A stretch of 24,427 nucleotides of DNA from Vavraia culicis subsp. floridensis (lineage: Eukaryota > Microsporidia > Pleistophoridae), in NCBI RefSeq assembly GCF_000192795.1, contig NW_007360668.1, forward strand, positions 1 through 24,427, given 5' to 3'. The notes under the pieces were generated by a model that saw only the letters and a program-made list of their open reading frames with translations, ran no database searches and was not told the origin of the DNA. Position numbers and translations under genes: made by a program. Positions 15,986 through 24,427 of this stretch are shown here, piece after piece; the first letter of the stretch is position 1, and each line of letters opens with the position of its first letter.

Positions 15986-18889
15986 ATGGCCGTAAAAGAA
16001 AACAAAATAGTTACTTCGAAGTATACGTTAGCCTCTTTCTTGCCTCTAAATCTATACAGACAGTTTTCCAAATATAGCAATGTGTTTTTCTTCGTGACAC
16101 TTATGCTCCTTTTGATACCTGCTGTATCTCCTTTCCCTCCATATGCGTACCTAACGGCCTTTTTGATCGTGATCGGCATAAGCATCTTCAAGGATGGCAT
16201 AGAAGACATTATAAGGCACAAACAGGACAGGCATGCAAATGAGAGAATAATACACAAAATTATGGAAAAAACAAATAACATAACTGAGGAATATAGCGAA
16301 CTTGATATCTGCAATGCAGATGGAACCAATTTTATGGCTACATCATCTTACGTAGAAGATCTCAGGGTGGGCAATGTGATCATTCTCAGGGAGAACGAAG
16401 AGGTACCTAGCGATATTGTGTTGCTTAATGCCAAGGTGTTTGACGGAAAATACTTGAAGTGCCGGGGGTTTTGTTTCATACAGACATCTTCTCTGGATGG
16501 TGAGGCAAATCTTAAAAAGAAACAGAGCAATATAAGTGCTGTGATAGATCCGTGTGGAGGTACACGGCCCACTTCCGACTACGAAATGTGTGAATGTGAC
16601 AAACGAATAATAAGAAACATCAGAGAATTGGATATTTCCGAGGGCGGAATCGACTTCAATGATATAAGCGCGAAGATAAAATTCGATAACAATGTTTTAC
16701 TGCAGACAGAGAAGAATATTCTGCTTAGAGGTACCCACGTCCGATCAACGGATCAAATACTCGGGCTGGTCATAACGGTGGGCGATAAAACCAAGATAAG
16801 CAAAAATCAACACAAGACAGACTTGAAACGGAGCAAATTTGAAAAAAAAGTCGAAAGAAAAATGTTCTACATATTTATTTTGTATTTCATTATTCTATTT
16901 ACGTCCTGTACTATACTTACAGCAAATTTGCGAAGAGAACAGGTAAATATCTACGAGATTGACAACTTCAGCAAGCAGGCGTTGAAGCTCACAGGAACAA
17001 ATTACATCCTTTACTCGTATCTTATTCCTCTATCACTGTTTGTGATGATAGAGGTGGCACGCATCTTCCAAAAAAATTTTGTGAGCTATGACCCGGACAT
17101 AAAAGGCGCGTATTGCAGAAACTCGAATGTAACAGAGGATATTGGCATGATTGACATCATACTGAGTGATAAGACTGGGACATTAACGGAGAACAAAATG
17201 AATTTCAGGTACTACGATACAGGAAGTGGTCTCAGGGGAATAGATTCATTGAATATGGAAGATTCGTTCTTTTTTGTGATAAATCTACTGTGCAATAATG
17301 AACTGCAGCTTATCAACAACAAGTACGAGGGAATATCGCAGGATGAAATTTCTATTGTAGAGAGGCTGGAAAGCGTAGGCTGCTTTCTGCGGAACAAGGC
17401 CGATATAATGCTAAAAGTTGAAATAGCAAACTCGATTTATGATGTTAAAGTGCTTGCTGTCCTAGAATTTAATTCGGAGAGACAGCGAATGAGCACACTC
17501 GTGCAGATAAATACCAAAAACGAACGTTTTGTTCGAAATAACGATATATATTTGTTCACCAAGGGATCGGATCAGAGATTAAACGCTCATTTGAGTCCAC
17601 CATCAACGGTGGAGGTTAATTCTAACTACAGGTCGCTGCTGGTGGTTCATAGAAAGATAGAAGATGCCAACGAACTGAACGTATTTCTGAATGAGTATCA
17701 TGAGAACATGTTAAATCCAAAATCGATTGAGAGACTCTTTGAAGGATTGGAGAACAAGTTGAGATTTGCTGGCATAGCGTATATCGAAGACAGAATAGGA
17801 TTCAAGGTTAAGGACACAGTAGAAGATTTAAAGGAAGCGGGCATAAAGATTTGGATGGTAACCGGTGATAAGAAAGAAACAGCGCTCAGCTGTGGAAGAA
17901 GTGTTGGTATTGTGAGCGATGCGGCGTACAAACCGGATGAAATAGTTGAGCAGCTAAACAGCAACACGTCGCTTCCTATGAATCGTGATGTATGGATGGA
18001 AAGACTGCCAGACTCTCTGATCATTTATAGGGCAATTCCCGACAAGAAAGCTATAGTGGCTAAGGAACTTGTTAAAAGGGGGCTGACTGTACTGGCCATA
18101 GGAGATGGAAACAACGACGTGTCAATGATAAACGCGAGCACAGTTGGTGTGGGTATCAGGGGAAAGGAAGGTGGCCAGGCTGCACTTGCAGGGGACTTTG
18201 CCGTTATGAGTTTCCATCACCTGAGAAAGCTGCTGTTCCATCATGGAAAGAACAATCTTGTCCGATTCTCCAAGTTGACCATCAACTCATTCTTCAAAAA
18301 CATCTTTCTGATCACATTTCAGTTCAATTATAATTTTTCAAACGGGTTTTCAGGTTTGAGCGCTTTTAATTATTACTTCCTAAATTATTTCAACATTCTG
18401 TTTACGTCATTCATTCCCTTCACGATCGCCATTTTTGATAGGGGAAAGGAACAGCGTGAGTTCCAAGATCAGGCCACAGAAAGGCGGATACTTGAGTCGT
18501 ATAAACAGACAAGAGACTATTTCTCGACCAGATCCATCATTTTTTCGATGTCGTTTGCAGTGGTGAAGGGATGTCTTCTGTACTGGGTGAGTTTTGCAAT
18601 GCTAGACTGGAACTATGCGTACATGACCACGTATTTCTCATACGTTGTGTTCATCAGCACGTTCATTTTTCAGGTTAGTCTGATTGAGTTTTTTAACGTT
18701 TACACCATCATATCCATGGTGATGACCACCATAGTTTTTGCTGCCGTTATTTTTGGGATAGATGAAGTGGACTACACGATATATGGCAATCCTGTGTTTT
18801 ACTTCACTCTTTTGGCTGTGTTATCCATAAATGTGGGCAGTGACCTAATATACAAGAAGATTTGTAAAAAATTCAGAGTAAAAATTTAA
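15986..18889 (+). CDS. P4-type ATPase (phospholipid flippase)
   Basis: A 967-residue P4-ATPase with about ten membrane helices. The first follows ENKIVTSKYT, the family's N-terminal signature. Domains in order: actuator domain with SSLDGEANLK (Asp171-Glu173), helix 4 with YLIPLSLFV (family PISL), phosphorylation motif SDKTGTLTENKM (Asp395), nucleotide domain with LEFNSERQRMS and KGSDQRL, hinge motif VTGDKKETA (626-634), and IGDGNNDVSM (Asp707). Six C-terminal helices follow. P4-ATPases move aminophospholipids from the outer to the cytosolic leaflet of Golgi, endosome or plasma membranes, usually with a Cdc50 partner, which is not encoded here. The canonical DGET reads DGEA; the essential Glu is kept. 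The N-terminal cytosolic tail is nearly absent and an in-frame stop at 15941 excludes an upstream ATG. The exact subclass (Drs2, Neo1 or Dnf type) is not clear. Confidence 0.95.
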   Translation: MAVKENKIVTSKYTLASFLPLNLYRQFSKYSNVFFFVTLMLLLIPAVSPFPPYAYLTAFLIVIGISIFKDGIEDIIRHKQDRHANERIIHKIMEKTNNITEEYSELDICNADGTNFMATSSYVEDLRVGNVIILRENEEVPSDIVLLNAKVFDGKYLKCRGFCFIQTSSLDGEANLKKKQSNISAVIDPCGGTRPTSDYEMCECDKRIIRNIRELDISEGGIDFNDISAKIKFDNNVLLQTEKNILLRGTHVRSTDQILGLVITVGDKTKISKNQHKTDLKRSKFEKKVERKMFYIFILYFIILFTSCTILTANLRREQVNIYEIDNFSKQALKLTGTNYILYSYLIPLSLFVMIEVARIFQKNFVSYDPDIKGAYCRNSNVTEDIGMIDIILSDKTGTLTENKMNFRYYDTGSGLRGIDSLNMEDSFFFVINLLCNNELQLINNKYEGISQDEISIVERLESVGCFLRNKADIMLKVEIANSIYDVKVLAVLEFNSERQRMSTLVQINTKNERFVRNNDIYLFTKGSDQRLNAHLSPPSTVEVNSNYRSLLVVHRKIEDANELNVFLNEYHENMLNPKSIERLFEGLENKLRFAGIAYIEDRIGFKVKDTVEDLKEAGIKIWMVTGDKKETALSCGRSVGIVSDAAYKPDEIVEQLNSNTSLPMNRDVWMERLPDSLIIYRAIPDKKAIVAKELVKRGLTVLAIGDGNNDVSMINASTVGVGIRGKEGGQAALAGDFAVMSFHHLRKLLFHHGKNNLVRFSKLTINSFFKNIFLITFQFNYNFSNGFSGLSAFNYYFLNYFNILFTSFIPFTIAIFDRGKEQREFQDQATERRILESYKQTRDYFSTRSIIFSMSFAVVKGCLLYWVSFAMLDWNYAYMTTYFSYVVFISTFIFQVSLIEFFNVYTIISMVMTTIVFAAVIFGIDEVDYTIYGNPVFYFTLLAVLSINVGSDLIYKKICKKFRVKI

Positions 18890-19965
18890 AATTTAAACGC
18901 AGACCGTGTAATAAAGCGTTTTCTAAATCTTTTAACTCGTAGACATACGGTCATCTTACGTATATTTGATGCAATAAAGCGAATTTTTGAGAGTGTGAGT
19001 TTTGTCTTGGTGTAGTTCAGTTTTTCGCACTGAAGACATTTCAGCAACACTCTCCAAGGTATATTTGTTACACTGAATTAGAATATATTGTCTAGATTTT
19101 GGGAGATGAGATCGAACTACATAATATGAACACGTATCCTCATAAATAGGTAAATACAAATAAACAATTCTGTTTTACCAATAAATACATCCTGCATGTC
19201 ATTTAAAGATTATTGAGCGTACTATCTTCTAATATCAATCCATTATATCTCCAAGCTCTTTCTGCGAATATTTTGATACCAACATTAAAGTCTCATAATA
19301 TAGCATGTGCCTGTTACTATTTATTTGTTTTATGAATTTTAAGGTCTAGCAATAAGTCTTCTACGATTCAACATCTTCTAGCTGCAAAGTTACAGCAGGT
19401 TACAAATGAAAAGTACAATCCTGATCTCATGATCAAATACCCCGTACGATTTACTTAAACCATATATTATGTTGCTAGGGCGGTTCTTACAGCAAAATAA
19501 GTTTGGATACACACCCGAATTACGCTCTAATGTTAAATACAGCTAGTGCCAGTATCAGAGGCTCATAGCATTAAAAATTAATTTTAGCTCGCCAGACTAA
19601 CCAAACAAGGTTATTGCACCGGTTACAATTTGAAGAGCATTTACATAATGTGATAAACATGTACAAAGCCTGCAATAAAGTCCACTTAAAGACTAATTAT
19701 CTATAATACAACGATGTTATAATGACTATTTAAATGCAATGAAGCGGTACACGGTACTCCAATTTTATGAACAATCGGATTTTACATTTCTGTTATATTC
19801 TATCATGCCGTACACGGCCTATACTATGCGGGCTTTATAAGCATACTCGCAATAAAAATACTAAAATACCGTGTAACCGATCAAAATTCATACTTAAACA
19901 TGTTTTTACACACAACATTGGTACTGATCAATTCTATGCGGCTCTTTTGCGCTTTCAATTTTTTG
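18890..19965. other. Spacer between P4-ATPase and SUS1
   Basis: Contains the AATAAA of the P4-ATPase gene at 18910-18915, about 20 bases after its stop. Two short frames (18956-19159 minus, 19767-20003 plus) show no family likeness and no C-rich box. Nothing else is seen. Confidence 0.5.
18910..18915 (+). terminator. Poly(A) signal AATAAA of the P4-ATPase gene
   Basis: AATAAA starts 20 bases after the stop codon. Confidence 0.55.
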
Positions 19966-19968
19966 CCC
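19966..19968 (+). promoter_or_regulatory. CCC start-site box of the SUS1 gene
   Basis: TTTTGCCCTGCGCACGAA leads directly to ATG 19979. TTTTGCCCT is identical to the sequence before the beta5 gene. Confidence 0.6.
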
Positions 19969-19978
19969 TGCGCACGAA

Positions 19979-20248
19979 ATGCCTCAAACATCGGACGATT
20001 TAATTTCTGAGGAGACAAAAAACAAACTGTTAAATCTGCTAGACTTGCACATAAAAAAGTCGGGATTCCACGATAAAATTGTTCAAAAAATGGAAGCATT
20101 GGAGGTAAACGAGAACGTCAATATTGAAGCGCTATACAAAGAGATATATGATTTTATGACGGCTAACATGCCCGAGGAGGTGCAAGATGCTTTTTTTGAA
20201 GATGTGCGAAGGATAATGGGTAATGAACGAAAACATGATATGTTATAA
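19979..20248 (+). CDS. SUS1: Sus1/ENY2-like transcription and mRNA export factor
   Basis: An 89-residue, all-helical, acidic protein. SGFHDKIVQKMEAL corresponds to the GW-D-L helix of Sus1/ENY2. VNIEALYKEIYDFMTANMPEEVQDAFFEDVRRIM matches the family pattern V--DDL--EI---A---VP-SVK-ELL--IR-FL in order and spacing. Length is as usual (about 90-100). In other eukaryotes Sus1/ENY2 is shared by the SAGA deubiquitinase module and the TREX-2 export complex, linking histone H2B deubiquitination to mRNA export at nuclear pores. Similarity is at the pattern level, so the assignment is good but not certain. The CCC box ten bases before the ATG and the AATAAA that overlaps the stop support it as a real gene. 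Confidence 0.72.
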   Translation: MPQTSDDLISEETKNKLLNLLDLHIKKSGFHDKIVQKMEALEVNENVNIEALYKEIYDFMTANMPEEVQDAFFEDVRRIMGNERKHDML

Positions 20249-20252
20249 TAAA
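20247..20252 (+). terminator. Poly(A) signal AATAAA overlapping the SUS1 stop
   Basis: The TAA stop (20246-20248) shares two bases with AATAAA. Confidence 0.55.
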
Positions 20253-20869
20253 CATGTTTGCTACGTTTATTGCCAGTGCCATAGCAGTGGAGCGTGCAGA
20301 ATTTTGCATGGTAGCGGAACATCCCCAATAAATCATTGTTTTACCTTTCTTGCCTCGTAGCATTGCTCGTGATTGATGGGTGATCATGAGTTCGTGTCCG
20401 TTTTTGTTAGCGGACGTTGTGGTTTTACAAATAATTAGTATCAAAAATGGGCAGAACGTGTCGATTGGTGCAAATACGTCATAAAGACCAAGAAATTTGA
20501 TGTATGAGACTTACCCGTCATCCCAAAGACGCCTTCCCTCTGCTATAACACAGAAAGTGTGATATAAACCAAAATTTTAAATTCCTCGATGATAAAATTT
20601 TCGTGTTCTACAGCTTTATATATCCGCTCATCCGCATTAGCATCCCATGCATGACAGTTTTAGCAAAGGACATACAACATGCCGTGATATGCTTCATACT
20701 GACCAAATACACATTTACCGCTTGTTACATACGTTTATAGCACGATAGGAGTCAATTGTATCATTCTTGCTTGAAATACTGAAAGTTATCTGCATACTGA
20801 CATCCCATGCACATCTATTCGACATTGATTACTCCCAGGATCATAATATTTTAAGTGATGAACATAGTG
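20253..20869. other. Spacer between SUS1 and SSL2
   Basis: A reverse frame at 20163-20444 overlaps the 3' end of SUS1 and shows no family likeness. On the minus strand GGGATGACGGGTAAGT near 20510-20525 looks like a start followed by a 5' splice site, but I found no convincing branch point or acceptor. No RNA gene is seen. Confidence 0.4.
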
Positions 20870-20873
20870 CCCC
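20870..20873 (+). promoter_or_regulatory. CCCC start-site box of the SSL2 gene
   Basis: TGCCCCTGCTAA leads to ATG 20880, six bases after the last C. Confidence 0.6.
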
Positions 20874-20879
20874 TGCTAA

Positions 20880-22883
20880 ATGGCAGAGGTATTCCTTCCG
20901 AAACAAGCACATAGAGAAGCGCCAACGTATGAGCGCATCGTGCTGAAAGACAATCACCTCGACTATCCCTTTTGGGTCAATTATGACGGAATTATCATAC
21001 TTGAGACATTCTCGCCGCTTTTCAAAGCGGCAACAGACTTTCTCATCGCTATATCTGAGCCTATATCAAGACCAAAGCACATTCATGAATACAAAATAAC
21101 ATCTTACTCGCTGTACGCAGCTGCATCAGTAGGTCTTAACACGGATGATATTCTTTTCTCGCTTGACCGGCTCTCAAAAAATGTGATTCCTAAGTGCATA
21201 AGAAAATTTATAATCGCTTGTACGCTGTCGTACGGTAAGCTAAAACTGATTTTACGTGAATCGAAATACTTCATTGAGATTTTGAACGAAGATGTGCTTA
21301 AGACCGTGCTTAAAGATTCGCAAATATCGACCGCGTTGATTCAACAGGAAGTTGTTTCTGCCGATGATATGTCCGAAAACACGGCATCGCTGACATATGA
21401 GATCCGACCGGAACATCTGGAATGCTTGAAGAAGAGGTGCATCGAAATTGATTTTCCGCTGATTGAAGAATACGACTTCAGAAATGATAAAAAGCTCAAA
21501 GAAATTGACATGGAACTGAAGAACAATATAGTAATAAGGACGTATCAGGAGATAAGTCTCAACAAAATGTTTGGAAACGGTCGAGGCAGAAGTGGAATAA
21601 TCGTGTTGCCATGCGGGAGCGGCAAGACCCTGGTGGGCATCACAGCAATTTGCACAATTAAAAAACCGACATTAGTGCTCTGCACGAGCGCTGTCTCGGT
21701 GGAACAATGGAAAGCACAGATAAAGCAATTTACGAACGTGAAGGACGACGATATTGCGTGTTTTACCAGCGAGCGAAAGGATGTATGTGACTCTGTGATT
21801 GTATCAACGTATACGATGCTATGCTTTTCAGGAAAACGGTCATACGAGGCACAAAAGGCGATGGATCACATAAAAAATACAGAATGGGGATTGCTCATTC
21901 TTGATGAGGTGCATGTGGTTCCCGCTCAGATGTTCAGAAAAGTCCTCGGTTTGGTGTCTCATCACTGTAAGCTGGGGCTAACGGCTACATTGTTACGTGA
22001 GGATGACAAAATTGAGGATCTCAATTTTCTCATCGGGCCCAAGCTCTACGAGGCAGATTGGCAGTATCTGAGCATGCAGGGGCACATCGCCACAGTCTCA
22101 TGTTTTGAGGTTTGGTGCTCCATGACAAATCATTTCTACTCTGCGTATCTTCGGCAGAACACGAGAAAGCGCAGGGTTATCGCCATAATGAATCCTATCA
22201 AGTTCCAAACCACACAGTACCTGATAAACATGCACGAGAAGCGAGGGGACAAAATTATAGTGTTTTCAGATAATGTACACGCGCTTAAGAGCTATGCACT
22301 GAAGCTGGGTAAGCCTTACATTTACGGTCCCACAGGACAACAGGAAAGAATGAAGATTCTCAAGCAGTTCCAGACCAATCCCATGATTAACACGCTTTTT
22401 CTTTCTAAAGTGGGTGACACCTCGATTGATCTGCCTGAAGCAACATGTTTAATACAGATCAGCAGCCATTTTGGCAGTCGAAGACAGGAAGCACAGCGGC
22501 TTGGCCGCATTCTCCGCGCGAAACGAAGAAATGATCCTGGCTTCAAGGTGTATTTCTACTCGTTAGTCTCGAAAGACACAGACGAAATGTACTACTCCAC
22601 AAAAAGACAGCAGTATCTGATCGACCAGGGATACACCTTCAAAGTCTTTGACGACATGAAAATGGATAATTTTGATAATCGAGTGTTTAAAACAAAGGAG
22701 GAGCAGAAAGAATTGCTTGCAAGTATTTTACTGGCCTCTGAGAAGGAATTGGAGAGCGAAGATGTTGAAGAAACTGTTGTGAATCAGAAAAGCCTGAAAA
22801 GCGTAAGTAACGTGGAGGGCGTAGCATATGTAGAAAAGAAGAAAAAAATTACCAGACAAATATTTGGAAAGAAGAAACATTAA
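20880..22883 (+). CDS. SSL2: TFIIH DNA translocase XPB / Ssl2 (Rad25)
   Basis: A 667-residue superfamily-2 helicase. Residues 1 to about 215 are the XPB N-terminal domain ([22 protein letters not shown] segment near 31-46). The first motor domain has LPCGSGKT (Walker A, near 244-251), the DEVH box at 342-345 and [17 protein letters not shown], which includes the RED residues that XPB uses to open DNA. The second motor has [24 protein letters not shown] and [11 protein letters not shown] (motif VI), followed by the family's [22 protein letters not shown]. In TFIIH XPB drives promoter opening for RNA polymerase II and acts in nucleotide-excision repair. The protein is shorter than human XPB (782), mostly at the ends; the lysine-rich tail ends in GKKKH. 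All catalytic motifs are intact. Confidence 0.97.
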   Translation: MAEVFLPKQAHREAPTYERIVLKDNHLDYPFWVNYDGIIILETFSPLFKAATDFLIAISEPISRPKHIHEYKITSYSLYAAASVGLNTDDILFSLDRLSKNVIPKCIRKFIIACTLSYGKLKLILRESKYFIEILNEDVLKTVLKDSQISTALIQQEVVSADDMSENTASLTYEIRPEHLECLKKRCIEIDFPLIEEYDFRNDKKLKEIDMELKNNIVIRTYQEISLNKMFGNGRGRSGIIVLPCGSGKTLVGITAICTIKKPTLVLCTSAVSVEQWKAQIKQFTNVKDDDIACFTSERKDVCDSVIVSTYTMLCFSGKRSYEAQKAMDHIKNTEWGLLILDEVHVVPAQMFRKVLGLVSHHCKLGLTATLLREDDKIEDLNFLIGPKLYEADWQYLSMQGHIATVSCFEVWCSMTNHFYSAYLRQNTRKRRVIAIMNPIKFQTTQYLINMHEKRGDKIIVFSDNVHALKSYALKLGKPYIYGPTGQQERMKILKQFQTNPMINTLFLSKVGDTSIDLPEATCLIQISSHFGSRRQEAQRLGRILRAKRRNDPGFKVYFYSLVSKDTDEMYYSTKRQQYLIDQGYTFKVFDDMKMDNFDNRVFKTKEEQKELLASILLASEKELESEDVEETVVNQKSLKSVSNVEGVAYVEKKKKITRQIFGKKKH

Positions 22884-23210
22884 AAATGTACTGTGTCATG
22901 ATTTTCATCCGTGCATGACATGCGTACTATGCTTCTCAATGAACTTTCTTTCACAGTGTGTTCGTTGATAAACCGTAGGGACTCCGTAAACAATTGAATA
23001 AAGTTTAGGAGAACTACCGAATTACCAAAAGCTTTTTCCCTCAATGTCACGGTGCAGTCGTTTAATTATCCTAGTTTTTTATAAATTGTCATTTATCTTG
23101 CAAATAACGTATAATTAGACTGTTCCAGTGTAGAGCAGCCAAGTGAAAAGTAATAGGCAATAATAGCAGCGCATACATAAGACATTTTGTTTCAATAACG
23201 ACCAAATACA
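22884..23210. other. Convergent spacer between SSL2 and SPC3
   Basis: AATAAA at 22997-23002 may serve SSL2, about 115 bases after its stop. A 24-codon frame with CCC three bases before its ATG (near 23043) is too short to call. Nothing else is seen. Confidence 0.5.
22997..23002 (+). terminator. Possible poly(A) signal AATAAA of SSL2
   Basis: First AATAAA after the SSL2 stop; farther away than the signals of the other genes here. Confidence 0.35.
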
Positions 23211-23220
23211 TTTATTTATT
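23211..23220 (-). terminator. Poly(A) signal AATAAATAAA overlapping the SPC3 stop
   Basis: On the minus strand two overlapping AATAAA units cover the last two codons and the TAA stop of SPC3. Confidence 0.55.
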
Positions 23221-23685
23221 GGGATGTTTTACCGTCATAACAACGCTCCCAAGCAGCTTATCTTGCACCATACCGACATATGGAAAGACACATCCCCGCA
23301 GTTCAAATCGGACTTTAGAACCATCTGTAATATCGAAAAATCTGTAGGTATTGACTAAATTTTCATAAAATCGCTTTGAACTACTTCGTCCCACAATTTC
23401 AGACCAAACCATTTCAGACGTAGTCTTATTGTGCATTCTCAGGTATAGAAAAACCTGCTTTACGTTCAAATGAAAGTGATCCTTCAAATCAACCTGTGGA
23501 CTGAAAACTACATTTTTTCCCATGCTATGCGTTGTGACAGGCTGAACAGAAACTATCCGTAAGTTGCATGGTGCTCTCCGCTTGTCTGCAATGTACGTGA
23601 AAATACAAATGCTAAACAAGAGTATGGTGGTTGCATTGAATAGTATCGAGGACAGTGTGATGATCCGGCTTGATACGCTGTGCAT
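23212..23685 (-). CDS. SPC3: Signal peptidase complex subunit Spc3 (SPC22/23)
   Basis: A 157-residue type II membrane protein. A short N-terminus (MHSVSSRIITLSS) leads into one membrane helix at about 10-31, then a lumenal domain. DLKDHFHLNVKQVFLYL at about 66-82 is the family signature (D--- -F-WN-KQ-FLY), followed by MVWSEIV, a YRFFDITDGSKV segment and a VVMTVKHP ending, all in the order seen in Spc3/SPCS3. NKT at about 86 could be N-glycosylated. In the endoplasmic reticulum this subunit supports the catalytic Sec11 in signal-peptide removal. An in-frame ATG at 23698-23700 would add MYPLE, but the five-C box is then inside the coding region; starting at 23685 also fits the length of the family N-terminus. 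Confidence 0.88.
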   Translation of the reverse strand: MHSVSSRIITLSSILFNATTILLFSICIFTYIADKRRAPCNLRIVSVQPVTTHSMGKNVVFSPQVDLKDHFHLNVKQVFLYLRMHNKTTSEMVWSEIVGRSSSKRFYENLVNTYRFFDITDGSKVRFELRGCVFPYVGMVQDKLLGSVVMTVKHPNK

Positions 23686-23690
23686 TTCTA

Positions 23691-23695
23691 GGGGG
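23691..23695 (-). promoter_or_regulatory. CCCCC start-site box of the SPC3 gene
   Basis: On the minus strand TACCCCCTAGAA leads directly to ATG 23683-23685, five bases after the last C. It is the longest C run among the boxes here. Confidence 0.55.
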
Positions 23696-23700
23696 TACAT

Positions 23701-24427
23701 AGTTTAAAATTAAAGTACGAACCAGTTTTTTATTAAAGAACCGCTTAACCGAGATAGCTAGGCGATAATTACCTACAGCGTAATGTATAAGCTGTAGTGA
23801 TCAGATGTACGGCTATAAACCAATAGATTTAACTTGGAATTACTTAAAAATATTTACCGGATCATGTTGCTCAAGAGGGCAGTGCAGTAATTTACAGGAA
23901 TGCATTCCGTACCAGCACTCCATTCCTAGGTCATGAAACAGATAGCCACGTAGATCTAGCAACTCTCAGTTTCTTGGTTAACGCTTCGTTTAGCTCACCT
24001 TCTTAAATGCAAACTACCTGTTTTATTTGTTGGCTCTGCAAGTAATAGCTTTTAAGCGGTGTATAGTTACAAAAACATGGTTTTTAAAACAAGATTTACA
24101 TTATTTGGATGAGATGTACAGAGGTGTAGGACATATCTGGTTCAAAAAAACCATTTGCGCAATTGTGCTTTTTTCTTTGGACCGGCATTAGCGTGGTGTG
24201 CTCTTTGAAGCCTGTTAATACTGCAGCAATAATCATATTTTTTTGTACTGTAGACATTAAAATGAAATAATAGTTTATTTGAACATGTATAGCTGCTTCT
24301 ATAGGAAGTACAGTTACCGATACGTGCAGAGGTTTTTAACTGCCAAACTCAACGGAGGATACCGCTTTGTTCCTCGTTGAATACGAAATTGTTAGTGAAA
24401 TGGCAAAGATATCTGCTAAGCAATCTC
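23701..24427. other. Right-hand spacer
   Basis: AT-rich DNA running to the window edge, with no recognisable gene, RNA or repeat. A CTACAG/CTGTAG pair near 23773-23796 could form a weak stem but has no other support. Confidence 0.5.

Noticed and set aside
20163..20444. 93-codon reverse frame overlapping the end of SUS1
   Set aside because: Antisense overlap with a supported gene and no recognisable motif.
20500..20530. Minus-strand ATGACG followed by GTAAGT, like a first mini-exon and 5' splice site
   Set aside because: No branch point with a nearby AG acceptor leads into a recognisable exon; the frame downstream overlaps SUS1 antisense and has no family likeness.
1..24427. CRISPR arrays, rRNA, further tRNAs, tandem repeats
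   Set aside because: I looked for regular repeats, rRNA-like blocks and T-arm sequences on both strands and found none besides tRNA-Gly; CRISPR is not expected in a eukaryote.

Overview
This window looks like nuclear DNA of a microsporidian (Microsporidia, Fungi-related obligate intracellular parasite). The proteins are eukaryotic core proteins in shortened form: a 667-residue XPB helicase, a 967-residue P4-ATPase, an 89-residue Sus1/ENY2 and a minimal Sam50. No clear introns interrupt the large genes. Seven of the nine intact protein genes have a C-rich box (CCC to CCCCC) a few bases before the start codon and an eighth has the G-rich form; this is a transcription-start signal known from microsporidia. 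Several stop codons overlap AATAAA. Spacers of 0.3 to 3 kb point to one of the less compacted, AT-rich microsporidian genomes. A Trachipleistophora/Vavraia-type genome would fit, but the sequence alone does not settle the genus.

Layout: 1-477 is the 3' part of a Helitron-like transposon, with the end of its PIF1-type helicase and a plausible 3' terminus (hairpin, then CTGG, then T). 478-3600 is gene-poor and holds what look like decayed reading frames. 3608-4156 encodes a CCAAT-binding NF-YC/Hap5 subunit. 4927-4997 is tRNA-Gly(CCC). 5726-6268 (-) is an Sft2-family vesicle-transport protein. 6630-6835 may be a small one-intron gene. 7813-8266 (-) is a possible frameshifted gene, divergent from the proteasome beta5 gene (8467-9174). 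10208-11290 is Sam50 of the mitosome outer membrane. 12189-13538 (-) is a RhoGAP-domain protein. 13539-15985 is a long empty spacer. 15986-18889 is a P4-ATPase lipid flippase. 19979-20248 is Sus1/ENY2. 20880-22883 is XPB/Ssl2 of TFIIH. 23212-23685 (-) is the signal peptidase subunit Spc3.

The genes do not form an operon. They cover transcription (NF-YC, Sus1, XPB), protein turnover (beta5), secretion and membrane traffic (Spc3, Sft2, flippase), mitosome biogenesis (Sam50) and small-GTPase control (RhoGAP). The most useful new observations are the start-codon boxes, which correct two start sites and flag small candidate genes, the candidate Helitron end, the candidate 23-nt intron, and a multi-stop relic at 2801-3244. 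No obviously novel multi-gene system is visible.
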